A DNA stretch of 64,000 nucleotides. It comes from Primula veris (taxonomy: Eukaryota; Streptophyta; Magnoliopsida; Ericales; Primulaceae). This document shows, piece after piece, positions 11,351-22,982 of this stretch. Both the position numbers and the translations under genes were made by a program. Within the stretch, counting starts at the first letter, position 1; each line of letters begins with the position of its first letter. Location: the NCBI GenBank assembly GCA_963682055.1, contig OY821744.1, positions 9,774,835 through 9,838,834 on the forward strand. Direction: 5' to 3'. The notes under the pieces were generated by a model, which ran no database searches, was not told the DNA's origin, and worked only from the letters and a program-made list of their open reading frames with translations.

Positions 11351-11916
11351 TTAGGAGAGATTTACCGAAGTGTAAGTTCCGACGTCAAATTAAAGTGTAA
11401 CATTTACTAGAAAAACGTAAATACATATGTGTACTCAATAAGTATAGAACACAAGAAAATAACTGGTCGAAAAGATTATGAATAACTAATATTATCATAG
11501 TTAAATCATTGGGTATATATGTTTAATATAACAATGGGCTGCCTAGTTGCTTTTATGTTTGTACAAGTTTGTAAGACTACATATATTTTTGTGAGAATAT
11601 ATATATATATATATAATTTTTTTTTCTTAACTAAATTTTAAGCTTTTTGAGTTCTAACGCGTGTTTTTTGAGAATTGACAAGTGAAAATACAGTTTTTTG
11701 AGCTTTTCGAGCTTTAGGCTAAAACTCAACAATATCTTTTTGAGATTTTCGAGTATCAGCGTGTTTTGAGGCGATCTTTTCAATACATTGAGTCTAAAAT
11801 ATTACACGTTAACTTAATTTTTCCATTGATATGTTGACGGTTTGAAATTAAGTTAAATAATTATTTATATAATAGGAATAATTTACGGTGGATATAAATA
11901 ATCAGGAACCAACATA
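11351..11916. other. Non-coding, no gene seen
   Basis: A+T-rich sequence with repeats of TTTTTGAG(C/T)TTTT-type words around 11640-11760. No gene or clear element is seen. Confidence 0.45.
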
Positions 11917-12427
11917 AGAGCATCTAGAAGGGTCATGTTATCTCACTTGTTACATAGAATGTTTAGTTAACAAACATTTTCCCCTTCATATTAGTTGTGA
12001 TGTAAGAGCATCCACAATATTTTTTTTAAAATTTTATGTTATATATTGACACATTATTAATTAAATTATTTTTAAATGACATATATGTATGTTAAATTTA
12101 AGGTTCACATTAATGTTTGAATTTAACAATTTTTTTTTTCCAATCATCTTAATAAACATCCAATGGTTTTCCAATCATCTTGATAAACATCCAATAATTA
12201 AAATAGGTTGACTTGGTAAACATTAAACATACGTTGAAAGGGAGTGCTTACACTAGAAAATAAGGTTAATTTTTATTGTCACTTCACCCACTAAGATACT
12301 TGTTAAATTTAACAAGGTTTTTTTTAATAATATTAAAGTTAGTGGGTACTTAAAATGACTAATGTGAACAAAACTTTGCTTGTTAAGTAAACATTTTATG
12401 TAACAAGTGACTTAGCTATAGTAGACA
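11917..12427. mobile_element. MITE of the GAGCATC-ended type
   Basis: The left end AGAGCATCTAGAAGGGTCAT continues with CACTTGTTACATAGAATGTTTA. The right end mirrors this as TAAACATTTTATGTAACAAGTG and then AGCTATAGTAGAC. Inverted repeats are about 60-70 bases. A second AGAGCATCCACAAT word at 12005 suggests a nested or related copy inside. Confidence 0.65.
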
Positions 12428-13239
12428 TGGGCGGAACATGCATATGACCAGGGGTTGCTGCGGCAACCCCACAATTTTCAATAATTTTATTTTTTATGTA
12501 TTATTTTTTGAATTAATTTGTAAGTATAATATTTCTGTAAACTCTTAAATTTTATTTCCGACAACCTATTTCAAAATTATATTTTGTTTTTGTACTTACA
12601 TACTATTACGTACATTTTTATATTGATACTATTTAAAAAAGATTGAAGATTACAAATAGTAGAAGTAAATAAAAATTCAAATTGAGGCTGTAGAGACTTG
12701 ACTTACAATAATATATGATATAACTAGCAAAAGAATGTTTTATTTATTAGTGGCTACTAGTGTCACAAACACTAAATTAATACGATTCGGGATGCTTCTA
12801 TCCTTTTTAATGTACCATATTTTATTATCTGTTATCTAAATTATTCAAACTTTTATTCGAGAAAATTAGAAAAAAAATCTCAAATTAAGATTAAATATTT
12901 TGCTATATATTCCAACGGTTGTACACAAAATAAATTAAATCATTCATATTTTAATTTAGAGAAAACAATAAAGTTAAAAATTATGAAATTTATGAAATTA
13001 AATCATACATATTTTAATATTTTGCTATATATTCCAACATGTTGTCCATAAGTCTATATTTTTTGAATGAGCTAGTTTTAGCTGCCAAAACGGCGAGACA
13101 ATTGGGTGACGGTTTGATTTTTATTTTTTTTAAAAAAACTATACAAAAAAGTGAATTTTTTTTAAGAGTAAGGTGCTAGGGCTTTTGAATGCCATTCTTT
13201 TTGACCACCCGAAACTTAAAATTCTGGCTCCGCCCCCTG
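12428..13239. mobile_element. Non-autonomous element with GGGCGGA / TCCGCCC ends
   Basis: It begins TGGGCGGAACATGC, followed by CAGGGGTTGCTGCGGCAACCCC, and ends CTGGCTCCGCCCCCTG. Such ends (related to GGGGCGGAGCCAG) recur in the window at 16537 and 32803. There is no coding capacity and no clear target duplication here. Confidence 0.5.
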
Positions 13240-13689
13240 ATAATAAATGCTCTAATACCAATCACTTTTAATATCTTCAAAACATTTTATTAAAATTAAA
13301 AATTGATATAGTAGTGATATGGCAAAAAGACTCAATCCAATATTACTATAACAATAAGGGCTAATTCCCTATTAGTCACAATTTCCTAAAATGTCACACC
13401 CCAATGTTTCTATCCTCAATAAGTTGGAATTTTTTAAAATTCAACCAATTTACAAAATTGCTATTATCCAAACCTAGGAATTATCATTTATCTCTCTAAA
13501 AATCTAAAAAAAAAATACATATGAAAAAAGTAACAATATTTTCAAAATAACAAAAAAAAAAAATTAAGAAAAATGCATAAAAAAAAAACTCACTTTTTTC
13601 ACAAAAAAAACAGCATTTTCACAAAAAAAAATTAGCTTCTTTCACAAAAAAAAAACACAAAAAAAAACCAAGAAAAATTAAAAATAAAT
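13240..13689. other. A-rich, no gene seen
   Basis: Many A-runs (13500-13660) and no frames of note. Confidence 0.5.
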
Positions 13690-14285
13690 AAATTAAAAAT
13701 GTATACGTGTCAATAAAAAATACATATGAGTCAATAAAGATGCATAAAAATTTCATAAAAAATATATACTCATCAATAAAAAGTGTATACGAATCAATAA
13801 AAAAGTACATAAAAAATGCATACGTCAATAAAAAGTGGATACAGATCGATAAAAGTGCATAAAATGTGCATAAAAAATGCAAACGGTTCGATAAAAGATG
13901 CATAAAAATGCATAATAAGTGCATTAAAAGTGCATAAAAATGGGAAAAAATGGCATAACAGGTGTATAAAAGTGCATATGGGCTGATAAAAGTGCATACG
14001 AGTCGATAAAAAAATTGCATAAAATGTGCATAAAAGATGAATAAAAGTGCTTAAAATGTGCATAAAAGTGCATACAGGTCGATAAAAGTGTATAAAAAGT
14101 TGCATAAAAAGTGCATAAAAGGTGAATAAAATATTCATAAAAAGTGCATATTGGTCGATAAAAGGTGATGAAATGTGTATAAAAATTGCATACGGGTTGA
14201 TAAAAGTGTATAAAATGTTCATAAAAGTATATAAAAAGTTCATAAAATATGCATAAAAATGCAGAAAAAGTACATAAAAAAAAAG
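13690..14285. repeat. Minisatellite-like array of GTGCATAAAA words
   Basis: About 600 bases built from imperfect copies of (A)AAAGTGCATAAAA and TACGGGTCGATAAAAGTGCAT in irregular alternation. The array keeps all three minus-strand frames open, giving Phe/Tyr/His/Cys-rich pseudo-proteins that I regard as artefacts. There is no strict higher-order period by eye. Confidence 0.8.
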
Positions 14286-15104
14286 GACCATCCGTGAAAA
14301 AATACACACGGTACGTGTTGCATTTTCGGATGTTATATATAGAATGTCCAGTTTTTCAAATTTTTTTGTGTGGATTCATGTCCATCATTTAATTGGTTTT
14401 CCTAAAGTATATAATTCCAATTGCTTTTCAAAACCAAACAATTGTGCAATCAAACTTAATTCTTTTGTAATTGTAGCCAAACAAATAAAAGAATATCTTA
14501 TAGGAAAGCTCTTTCACAAATAAAAAGCAAAATCATTTTTGTAGGATCACATAATCGTCCGATATACCTACATATTAGCATGCACACACCAGTGTATATA
14601 TATCCAGGTATGTATATATAACGACGATGGTGATGGTGATGGTGGTGTTGGTTCCGATATTCGCCCCTCCTCCAGATCTTCGTCCTCTCGTTAGAGCTCC
14701 GCCAACCCCACCGGACCTTCGTCCATCCACCAAACTAGCATATATATATACACATATGTATGTACACTGCACACACACACCTGGATCTAGCAAGGTAACA
14801 GAGCTCCTACTGGAGAGGAGGATCTCCAGCGGGAGGGCGGAGCTCCGGTGGAGGGGTGGTGGTTTGTTAGAGAGAGAAAGATAGTTTGGGAGAGAAAGCT
14901 ACCACATCTTCAAAATTATATATTTAGGGCTATTTATATTTTTCATAATATGTGTTTAAATGGGGATATTGATCTTATGTGTGACCTTTGGAGATTAAAT
15001 TTGAAAAATGTGACTTATTGAACATTTTTACTAACAACAATTGCTTGGATTTTGTTTATCTGTTCGTATAGCTGAATAAATGCTAGTGGGCTGTAAATAA
15101 GTGA
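14286..15104. other. Intergenic stretch with a purine-rich G+C patch
   Basis: 14620-14890 is G+C-richer (proline/arginine-rich translation on the plus strand, then AGAGAGAGAAAG tracts) and could be a decayed 5' leader or exon. No family is recognisable, and the 85-residue frame looks compositional. Confidence 0.35.
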
Positions 15105-15275
15105 CGGTGGATGTCAATTAATAATTTTTAATTAAAAATAGATGGCTTTGTTAATACAACACATTAATTTGACGATAAAAGTTTACATACACATGTATCA
15201 TTTAATAAACAGCTATTTTATGATGTGGCAATATGTTTGTGGTTATAACAAAATAATTGTGGATGTTCTAAGTGG
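15105..15275. mobile_element. Possible small MITE (GGTGGATGT ends)
   Basis: GACGGTGGATGTCAATT on the left and AATTGTGGATGTTCTAAG on the right surround an A+T-rich core related in sequence to the GAGCATC-ended elements. Inverted symmetry is weak. Confidence 0.3.
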
Positions 15276-16527
15276 GCAAAAAAAAAATGGGTCCTTAAAT
15301 ACACAGGTTTAGGGCAAAAAAATATATTTTAGTCTCTAAATATATATATTTTAAGGAAAAAATATTTTGGTCCCTGATTATAAGTATTTAGAGATCAACT
15401 AAAATTTTGTCTCTAATTTCTTATTTCATGTAATGCCAAACATCCATAGTAAAATTATTTATTATGTTTCTTAAAAATGAAGCTTATGTAGAACTATAGA
15501 AAGCCAAAGCCTGGTAAGCTTTCTCTTTCTTGAAGATGAAACAACTAAGACAGAATGGTGATAATTAATGCAGAAGACATTGGATTAACAATACTATTAT
15601 TTGTTGATATCATAAGATATTAAGATCATTGCTATATGCAAAAAGCTACTTGTTGATTTATTTGGAAATTAATCCTATTAACTGGGATCAAGGACAGAGC
15701 TAATACTTGTTTACGTTTGTAGTCTGCATGCGCATGCGTACGTCCAGTTTTTTGTGTTATATATTATAATATTAATATAAATTGGAATTGGATAACCACC
15801 TGCGTAATACTAATTGATTTCTATCTGCAAACAGACAAAATTATTATATTTTATAATAGCTGCTTGCTCAAATTAATATAATTTCTAACATATGTTAATT
15901 GTAAGCGAGTTAATTGTGAAAGGAGAAGCTTCGCAACATGCCTAATATAAATAATCAAGAATTGTTCGAAAAGTTTAAATTGGATTTAAAAATAGAATAT
16001 ATACTAAAAGTTTCATGATAACATAAGCGTAACATTTTGGTAATAAAAAAAACAGATTTTTTCAAAAAAGTTAATTTTATCAAAAAAGTTAATTTTATCA
16101 AAAAAAGTTTTTTTTTTAAAAGTTAATTTTTTCAAAAAAAAAGTTAATTTTTTTTAAAATAAATATTTTTATTCAAAAAAATTTGATTTTTTTCTATATC
16201 GTTATATATATATATATAAATTGTGTATTTCTTTTTTTTATGTATATGTATAAGTATGTATATGTAACTATTTGTTTATGAGTATGGTAAAAATGTAAAA
16301 TTATAAACTTTTCGGGTTAAATTCATATGCTTTATAAAATTTGGGACTGAAATGTAATTTAAACTTAACTTTCGTCCAATTAAATTGACGGACGTCCCCA
16401 ATTTAGGAAAAAATATATAGTTCGGTGCAACAGTTGTTAATGTCAATAATTTGATCCATATTTTGTTAATGTATGATATATAGTTGAGGTCATTAAACCT
16501 ATATTTTCCCTCTCTTATCTTATCTTG
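15276..16527. other. A+T-rich, no gene seen
   Basis: No gene. 16050-16200 is a run of TTAATTTTATCAAAAAAG-type low-complexity repeats. Confidence 0.5.
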
Positions 16528-16536
16528 CTACGCTCA

Positions 16537-16716
16537 GGGGCGAAGCCAGGATGTGTAAATGGGGGGTGCCAAAATATATGTACAAGTAACATATTTTTAT
16601 GGGGGTGCCAAATCTACACCTAAAAAGAAATTGTACTAAAAAAAAATTGCGTCACTTGGAATTTCTAAAATTATGGGGGGTGCCGTGGCACACGATCGTC
16701 CCCACTTAGCTTCCCC
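16537..16716. mobile_element. 180-bp MITE with 9-bp direct repeats
   Basis: GGGGCGAAGCCAGG at the left end and TTAGCTTCCCC at the right end are short imperfect inverted repeats. The 9-bp word CTACGCTCA flanks both sides (16528-16536 and 16717-16725), as a target duplication would. GGGGGTGCCAAA-type internal words repeat three times. The superfamily is uncertain: the 9-bp duplication suggests Mutator-like, but 8 bp (hAT) is compatible if the boundary shifts by one base. Confidence 0.7.
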
Positions 16717-16911
16717 CTACGCTCATGCCCAAGAAATAAACTATCCCAAATCATCTAGCTTTCTTAAAGGTACAATTGTGTTTTATTATTCATTCGTTTA
16801 CTCTTTTTCTGAAAAAATGATATAGTAATTTGTTTATTCCTTATTTTTTGTATCGTTCATATAATCATCAGATAAAATGTCCTGAAATTGGGTACCTGTA
16901 AGACAAATCTG

Positions 16912-17081
16912 TGTTGAAAATAGTAACTTGTTTGGCATTATTATTTAGTCTTTATGTTTTATTTTAAGTTACAAGTTAGTGGTTTTATGGTTATTAAAAT
17001 CATATAACCTAAGGCCTTTTATTTCCCTATATTTAATATTAGAAGTTTTTTTAAGTTTAGTAAAAATAAAAATAAAAAATC
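16912..17081 (+). repeat. Possible short LTR of a copia remnant
   Basis: Starts TGTTGAAAATAG and ends AAAAATCA just before a TGGTATCAG primer-binding site at 17086. I found no second copy in the window, so the left boundary is a guess. Confidence 0.3.
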
Positions 17082-17085
17082 AATA

Positions 17086-17411
17086 GTGGTATCAGGGATT
17101 TAAAAATTCCTAAGGCCATGGAATATGTGTGCGATAAATTGATGTACTCAAATTATCAAATATTGAGTACCATCATTAGGTGTTATCTCATAGGGTGTGA
17201 TTTGTGTGATGTGGTGGGTGAAACACCACGAGATGACTTAAGTAGAAAGGTTCAAGAAATTAAAGAAAATAGAGTTCTTTCCATCTTGAAAAGATCCATA
17301 CATCCAAAATTTTTGAAGGAGATAGGAAATGAAAAGTCTCCGCGTATTGTATGGATAATGCTCGAGAGTGTCGTCTCAAGCAAAAGATACGTGGTGCTAC
17401 CCAATGAGTAA
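17086..17411 (+). pseudogene. Copia gag remnant (UBN2-type) with primer-binding site
   Basis: TGGTATCAGGG at 17086 resembles the initiator-Met primer site that follows plant copia 5' LTRs. The frame from the ATG at 17118 (97 residues) contains the gag pattern LCDVVGETP, KENRVLSILKRSIHPKFLKEI and KSPRIVWIMLE, which fits the UBN2 gag core. It stops at 17409-17411 before the rest of the capsid. No pol follows, so this is a truncated, dead copy. Confidence 0.65.
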
Positions 17412-17423
17412 GGGTACAATGTT

Positions 17424-17779
17424 TTGAAAACGATGAGTTTGTTAGGGAGGAGTGTGAAAGTAGTGAAGAAGATGTCGAAAATTTGGAAATATTCGAAGAA
17501 AATGAAGTGGAAGTGAAAGGCGAAAATAAAGAGACTAAGGAAAAGCAAGATGAAACCGGAGATCGAGAAACGGATGAATTACAAAAGACAAATCTTGAAA
17601 TAGATGCGCAAATTGCATCAAAGATAAATATGAATTTACAAGTGAGTTGTCAAAACGATTTGAATGTAAAAAGAGATGAAATTTTTTGTAGTAAAATTAT
17701 CTCCAATGAAAACTTAATTAATTTGAAAGAAGAAAATGATGATAAAGTTGAAAACATAACTTTACTTGTGCAGAGCTAA
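17424..17779 (+). pseudogene. Acidic/lysine-rich remnant downstream of the copia gag
   Basis: A frame-shifted continuation with an open stretch 17483-17779 that is Glu/Lys/Asn-rich and probably coiled (EIFEENEVEVKGENKETKEK). It directly follows the gag remnant and may be its decayed C-terminal part. No zinc knuckle or protease motif is visible and I do not recognise a family. Confidence 0.35.
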
Positions 17780-18640
17780 GCTCGACTCGGCTCATTTGCA
17801 GCCTAAGCCATACATTACATATCAATAAAAAAAGAAATTCATTTAAGAACATGCAAGAAAAATTAAAAACTTGTTAAACTCTTTTTAAAACATACTTACA
17901 AGTTACAGGGGAGTAAAAAGATTGTCGGGTGGTGAGAGCAAGAAAAAAACAGTGAAATCCTGAGCAGCAGAGAGTGAAAAGATGTGTCTATATGCATATG
18001 TATGTAGACCTGTTAGGGTTTCATAGAGCCGCTCACACTCTCTCTCTCTAGCAGATCAAGCGGACCTATTTATTTTCTCCGAGATGGTGAATAATTAGTC
18101 AAAGGAGTCCAAACTGCTACAAGAGTTGGACTCGATCGAACTCGAGTTTAAAGAATTTCCGTAAGAAACTGAGTTTTTTTGCCGAGTTGAATGAACAAAA
18201 AGTTGTCGCGGAAACCAATGTCGACAGATTGGTAGACTCATACACCTTGCTCTACAAATCAATGCAATTTCCTGAAGGAACAGATTACATGAACGTTGAT
18301 CCGGAGGACTTCATGTATGATCAGCTGGTTCTGTAGAAGAGGCCCGAGCTCTGGAAAAACCTTCATTTACTGGGAAAAAGAAAGAAGTTTAGATAGAAAC
18401 TAGTTTAGAGCTTTCTTACAAAAAGAAAGAGAATTTTGATAAATGATATTCAGTGGTGTCTGAAATGGAGGAAAAAACCTGGAGGGGACATCGGAAATTA
18501 GGAAGAAGTTTGTGATCAAGAAACAGCTCCTCATTAGTTCAATTACCGAAACGGAAAAAAAAAACTTTTTAAAAAATCATCACATCTTCTTATTATCGCT
18601 TGATCAGTCCTATAAAGATCTCTTTGTTCAATCCGGAAGG
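17780..18640 (+). other. Intergenic with an unrecognised coding-like fragment
   Basis: Around 18190-18340 a plus-strand frame reads LNEQKVVAETNVDRLVDS and then MQFPEGTDYMNVDPEDFMY before a stop at about 18334. The composition is protein-like but I cannot name it. The rest is non-coding; a CT repeat lies near 18040. Confidence 0.3.
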
Positions 18641-18643
18641 TTG

Positions 18644-18775
18644 ATACTTTAGTGGTAAGTCACTTGCATGGTATAGTTGGACAAAAATGTCGGATTGAAC
18701 CCTACCTAGCTACCTACAGGGTCTGCTGGATAAAGTTTCCGCCCTAGGTGGAGGCATTGAAGAAGAGGGTTAAAG
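18644..18775 (+). repeat. Possible tRNA-derived SINE
   Basis: TTTAGTGGTAAGTCACTTGC resembles a tRNA A-box region and CGGATTGAACCC about 45 bases later resembles a B box. This spacing fits a tRNA-type Pol III promoter. There is no clear tail or target duplication and no cloverleaf, so it is not called a tRNA gene. Confidence 0.35.
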
Positions 18776-19023
18776 AAGCAAGCAAATGTCCACACATCTC
18801 TGAAGCATCACTGATCTGTACGTTTTATCTATATATATGATTTATTGTTAAAATGGTTTATTGTTTCTAGTTTGAATCATGTGCTGAAGTCTTCTCTTTA
18901 TATATGATTGTCATTTAATCACATTTTTCATTTTCGAAATTTACGTTTTCGGTACCGTATATTGGTTATGGTATTAAAAAATATTATATATATATATATA
19001 TATATAATTTTTTTAGCGCATAG

Positions 19024-20050
19024 TATAGTGGTGGGAAAAAATCCCAAAATCCCGACCCATCCCACACCCGACCCGAACTTGTCATGTCCCGAAAAAGTCG
19101 GGATTTTTCCCGAACCGAGTACTTTTGGGATAGGGATCGGGTGTAGTGATGAATCCCAACCCGACCCGATTTTTAAAAAAAATGATTTTTTTTAATACCA
19201 TAATAAAATTGTGTTGGAACTTTATTTATTAGTCAAATGAATTAAATATCCCAATAGTTATGTTGAATGATCTTTTTGCTAACTTTAGTTTTACTAAAAT
19301 AATATATAAACTTATTTTTTAAAAGAAAAACTATGCAATTGATAATATACTAAAATTGTTATCTCAATAGGTGAATTTAATAAATAATAATTAATACTTA
19401 ATTTTTACAAGATTAATTTTTCCATAGTGATGTCTCACAATTTATAAATTTGTAGTTTTGAATATAAAAGACAAGTAAAATTAAAAATATATTTAAATTT
19501 AAAATCAACTTTGCTATTTTAACAAAGACTAAAAAAATAAGCAATCAATATTTACCAACTATAACAGTTATAATGATATTGTATCTCATTTTATACTGTA
19601 GTTGTTTCTTGTATGAATAAAAGTAAATACTAAAAGAATCTAATAAAAAAACCCTACTCAATTTTAGTTATTTCATCATTTTAGTATATTATTTGTTAGT
19701 TTCACCACTCTATTTTTACTAAATAGTAATCTCATTTTGCTTTTACTTGCAGTGTTGTTATCAAAAATATGATTATGGTTTTTTTTAGTAACATGTTTAG
19801 ACAACATTGACAAAAATAATTACTCCTCAAATGGATTTTTTTGCAATAAAAAATGACCTTATTAGGAAAAAAAAATATATGTCGGTAGACTCGGGATAAA
19901 CCTATCCTGACCCTATGGGATCTCGAAATATCATATCCCAAAAAAACCGGGTTTCGACTTTTGTCGGGTCGGGATGTTTTTCCCTTCAAAAATATAGTCG
20001 AGACGTCTATTGAGACTCAAGGGTCGGGTGCCGACCCTAACCCACCTCTA
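19024..20050. mobile_element. hAT-type non-autonomous DNA transposon
   Basis: A 1027-bp element flanked by a perfect 8-bp direct repeat GCGCATAG (19016-19023 and 20051-20058). Its ends are inverted: TATAGTGGTGGG on the left, TAGAGGTGGG read from the right. Both subterminal regions are packed with CCCGACCC/GGGTCGGG words, as hAT transposase-binding regions often are. There is no transposase frame; the centre is A+T-rich filler. The 8-bp duplication and TAGNGGTGGG-like ends fit hAT. Confidence 0.85.
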
Positions 20051-20125
20051 GCGCATAGCATCTGTTAATTTGTGCGACTATGGAGTAGTGCTACGCTTTG
20101 TTCTTTTACCCTTCTCATTACACTC

Positions 20126-21405
20126 TGTTAGAACTCAAGGTGACTTGCTAAAGTTAATTAATTTGTTGTCGTATTGGATTATGTCAAAATACTTGTATAT
20201 TATGCTTGTAGGAAAAGTTACTAGTATTTCTGGTTACAACTGGCAGTTGCAACCTGCTTATGCAGATTCCTGCAGAATCTGTGTTTTCTGCATTTATTTG
20301 ATTTGCAAAATATTTTATCAATTCAGATTATATTCTCACGTTTTTATACATATATGTTATATGTTTTGAGAATATTTGAGTATTAAAGAAAGTTAATTAT
20401 CTTTCCAAATTATGTGAGATTTGTTTTTAAAAGAGATATTAGCTTATGAAAAGATTTGTTCTATTACTTAAAATTTGTTAAATAAATTTTTTTCTTATCT
20501 ATCACAGATTCAGTCTTATATGAATAATTGGTATTTATTTGCTGAGTATAAGTTTGAATCATGTTAGGAGATATATTATTCCATATATAAATCAATCAAA
20601 AAGTTTGTCACATGTGAATCTTTTTTGAATAAATATATTATCTCTTACTTCAAGATATATATTACCTTGTGCTAACATATTTAATTAAATTTGTTCGAAA
20701 TTAATTTATGAGAATTATAGACAGGATATCTTGAAGATTGAAATGAGTTTATCTCCTAAAAAAGAGTTAACTAATCTCCTTATTACAAGCAAAGAATTAG
20801 CCGAATTTCCTAAGAGATTTGGAGCTAAAATAGGCATGTGATCCTAAGAAAATTTATCTCTAAATATCTTACAAAGATGTCGATCAAATCTTCAATCAAT
20901 GAAGCATGAAAATAGGCAGACGAAATCTTTGAAGATTGAAGATAAGGCGTGCGAAGATTTGAAAGACTTTTATTCTCATAAATAGTCTCATACTTGCTTA
21001 TAAAAAAGTTGTGCATTCTGAACTTATAAAGAACTCAACTTAGAGTGAATACACGTGAGAAAAAAATACAAGAGTAACAATGACATGATGTTATTGTTTA
21101 TGAGTAGTAGTTATTTAGTAATAGAAAAATAGTGATAGGCATAAAAATCTAGAGCGAGTCTGAGAGTTTTTCATAAGTCGTGTGTCCTATTTTGTACACT
21201 TAAAAGAATACTACAAACTGAGTGAGTACTCTGAAGACGTAGCCCTGGAACTAGGGGTGAACTTCATTACAAACGTCTTGTGTTCTTTTGTTTTTAAAGT
21301 TACAGACATTCTTTGTTTATCAGATTAACTTGGTTACAACCACAGTTGTAACTGCAGTTGCAACCATCAGCTTTACAGCAACTAGAACTGCGGATAGAAA
21401 TTTCA
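20126..21405 (+). repeat. 5' LTR of the SIRE-type element
   Basis: A 1280-bp repeat. It differs from the 3' LTR by many substitutions and a few indels, so the insertion is old. Its ends carry pairs of CAGTTGYAAC words (20235-20260 and 21330-21375). Confidence 0.93.
20976..20985 (+). promoter_or_regulatory. TATA box candidate in the 5' LTR
   Basis: TCATAAATAG here corresponds to TTATAAATAG in the 3' LTR (26236-26245) and in copy B, so the 5' LTR has a one-base decay of the likely core promoter. Confidence 0.5.
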
Positions 21406-21406
21406 A

Positions 21407-21420
21407 TTGGTATCAGAGTC
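21407..21420 (+). other. Primer-binding site
   Basis: TTGGTATCAGAGTC two bases after the LTR, complementary to the 3' end of plant initiator-Met tRNA as usual for copia elements. Confidence 0.85.
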
Positions 21421-21464
21421 TCACACCAGACTGAACTTGGTGTGGATTATGTGTTCTAGTAAAG

Positions 21465-22480
21465 ATGGACATCATGGAAGAAGGAAACTCATATACAAAA
21501 CCTTCCTTGCTAAAAAGAGCAGTCAACTATGGGGTCTGGAAAGTGCGCATGAGGGGCTTTCTCAAGCAATCCGATAAGTATGCATGGAAAGCTGTGAAAT
21601 ACAGATGGGAGCATCCAGATGAAAGTGATGATGAATGAAAGCGTAAGCAAATACCAGAGGACAAATAGAGTGAAAATGATAACAAGAAGTCGAGTGCAAA
21701 TTCCAAAGCATTGAACATCATCATGTCTGGGTAAGTTTAAGTGTTCTCAGATTATACAACACTGTGAAATTGCTAAAGAAGTTTGAGACATTTTACAAAC
21801 TATGTATGAGGGAACAAAAAGGTAAAAACTTCTAGATTACAACAATTAACCACTAAATTTGAAAACCTACCTATCAAAGATGATGAAAATATTGAACAAT
21901 TTAATGATAGAATTTATGAACTTGCCGGTGACTCCGCTACCTTAGATGAAAAATACAGTGAATCCAAACTTGTTAATAAAATTTTTAAAATCTTACCTGA
22001 AAGATTCGAAATTAATGTCACTGCTATTGAAGAAAGTTCTGATGTAGATACTTTAAAATTAGAAGAATTAATGGGAAATCTCAGTACTTATGAATTAAAA
22101 TTTGTCAATAAACCTAAGAAAGTGGATAAAAGGAATAGCCTTCCAAGTTAAAAAGGCTGAACCGTTACCTTTGCATGATAGTGATGAAGAGGAACAAATA
22201 GCTCTATTTGTTAAAAAAATGTATAAAAGACGTCAGAAGAAAATGAACTTTGAACCATTTCAGGAAAAAGAATTTCAGATTAAGAATTTTGATAATAAAT
22301 ATAATGAAAAATGAGGTTCTAAAGATAGAAAAGAAAATAATTCTAACAGTATTCAATGTAGAGAATGTAGAAATTTTGGTCATATTCAGTCCGAATGTGC
22401 AAACACTTTTAAAAAGAACAAAGCTGCATTATTGGCTACGTATAATGATAATAGTTATTGTGATAGTGAGGATGACTAAT
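21465..22480 (+). pseudogene. SIRE-type gag (capsid and zinc knuckle), broken
   Basis: It starts at the ATG at 21465 with MDIMEEGNSYTKP and a capsid beginning (YGVWKVRMRGFLKQSDKYAW). The frame is interrupted by stops near 21637, 21667 and in 21730-21830, then recovers as the UBN2 gag core (TTKFENLPIKDDENIEQFND, LPERFEINVTAIEES, LKLEELMGNLSTYE). Further frameshifts precede the zinc knuckle CRECRNFGHIQSEC, a complete C-x2-C-x4-H-x4-C at about 22350-22395. The product would have coated element RNA. Many independent lesions indicate long decay. Confidence 0.88.
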
Positions 22481-22486
22481 TGAAAG

Positions 22487-22853
22487 ACGCTATATCAGTT
22501 TACATGAAAAATACACTGGTCTAAGAAAAGATAATCTCTTTTTGAATATAATTAATAAGGATTTAATGAATCAAGTTAATAACCTTAATGAAAATTTGTC
22601 ACTAAAAGAACTTGAATTAAATGAAAATAAGAGGAAAATCAGATTGCTAAACACCTCTGCCACTGAACAACTTGATGAAATGCTATCATACTCTAGAGCT
22701 TCAAAAGACAATAGTGGTCTAGGATATACTGGATTTGAAGTTAAAGGAAAAGGAAAAACTGTGTTCATAAAAGCTGCTAAAAAACCTAAAATGAATGAAG
22801 ATGGAAGTAAGGTTACAACCACAAGTCAAACCAAGAGTAATATGAGTAGATAA
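22487..22853 (+). pseudogene. SIRE-type gag C-terminal rod and linker
   Basis: An open stretch from 22542 to 22853 with a coiled-coil-like part (NNLNENLSLKELELNENKRK) followed by LDEMLSYSRASKDNSGLGYT, a motif characteristic of SIRE-lineage gag just before the protease. It ends in a lysine-rich linker and a stop. Confidence 0.8.
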
Positions 22854-22982
22854 ATGTATTATGCTATTAATAAAACTGTTTTAAATCGATGTTAGTTCTA
22901 CAACAGTTTAAGTCATGTTGAGAGAAAATGTTATCTTAAGTCTCATAAACATTATATCTCTCAAAACTGCTCACTTAAACCT

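Noticed and set aside
13619..14309. Minus-strand frames of 127-171 residues rich in Phe, Tyr, Cys and His
   Set aside because: The GTGCATAAAA array keeps several frames open at once; the peptides are repeats of the array, not a membrane protein.
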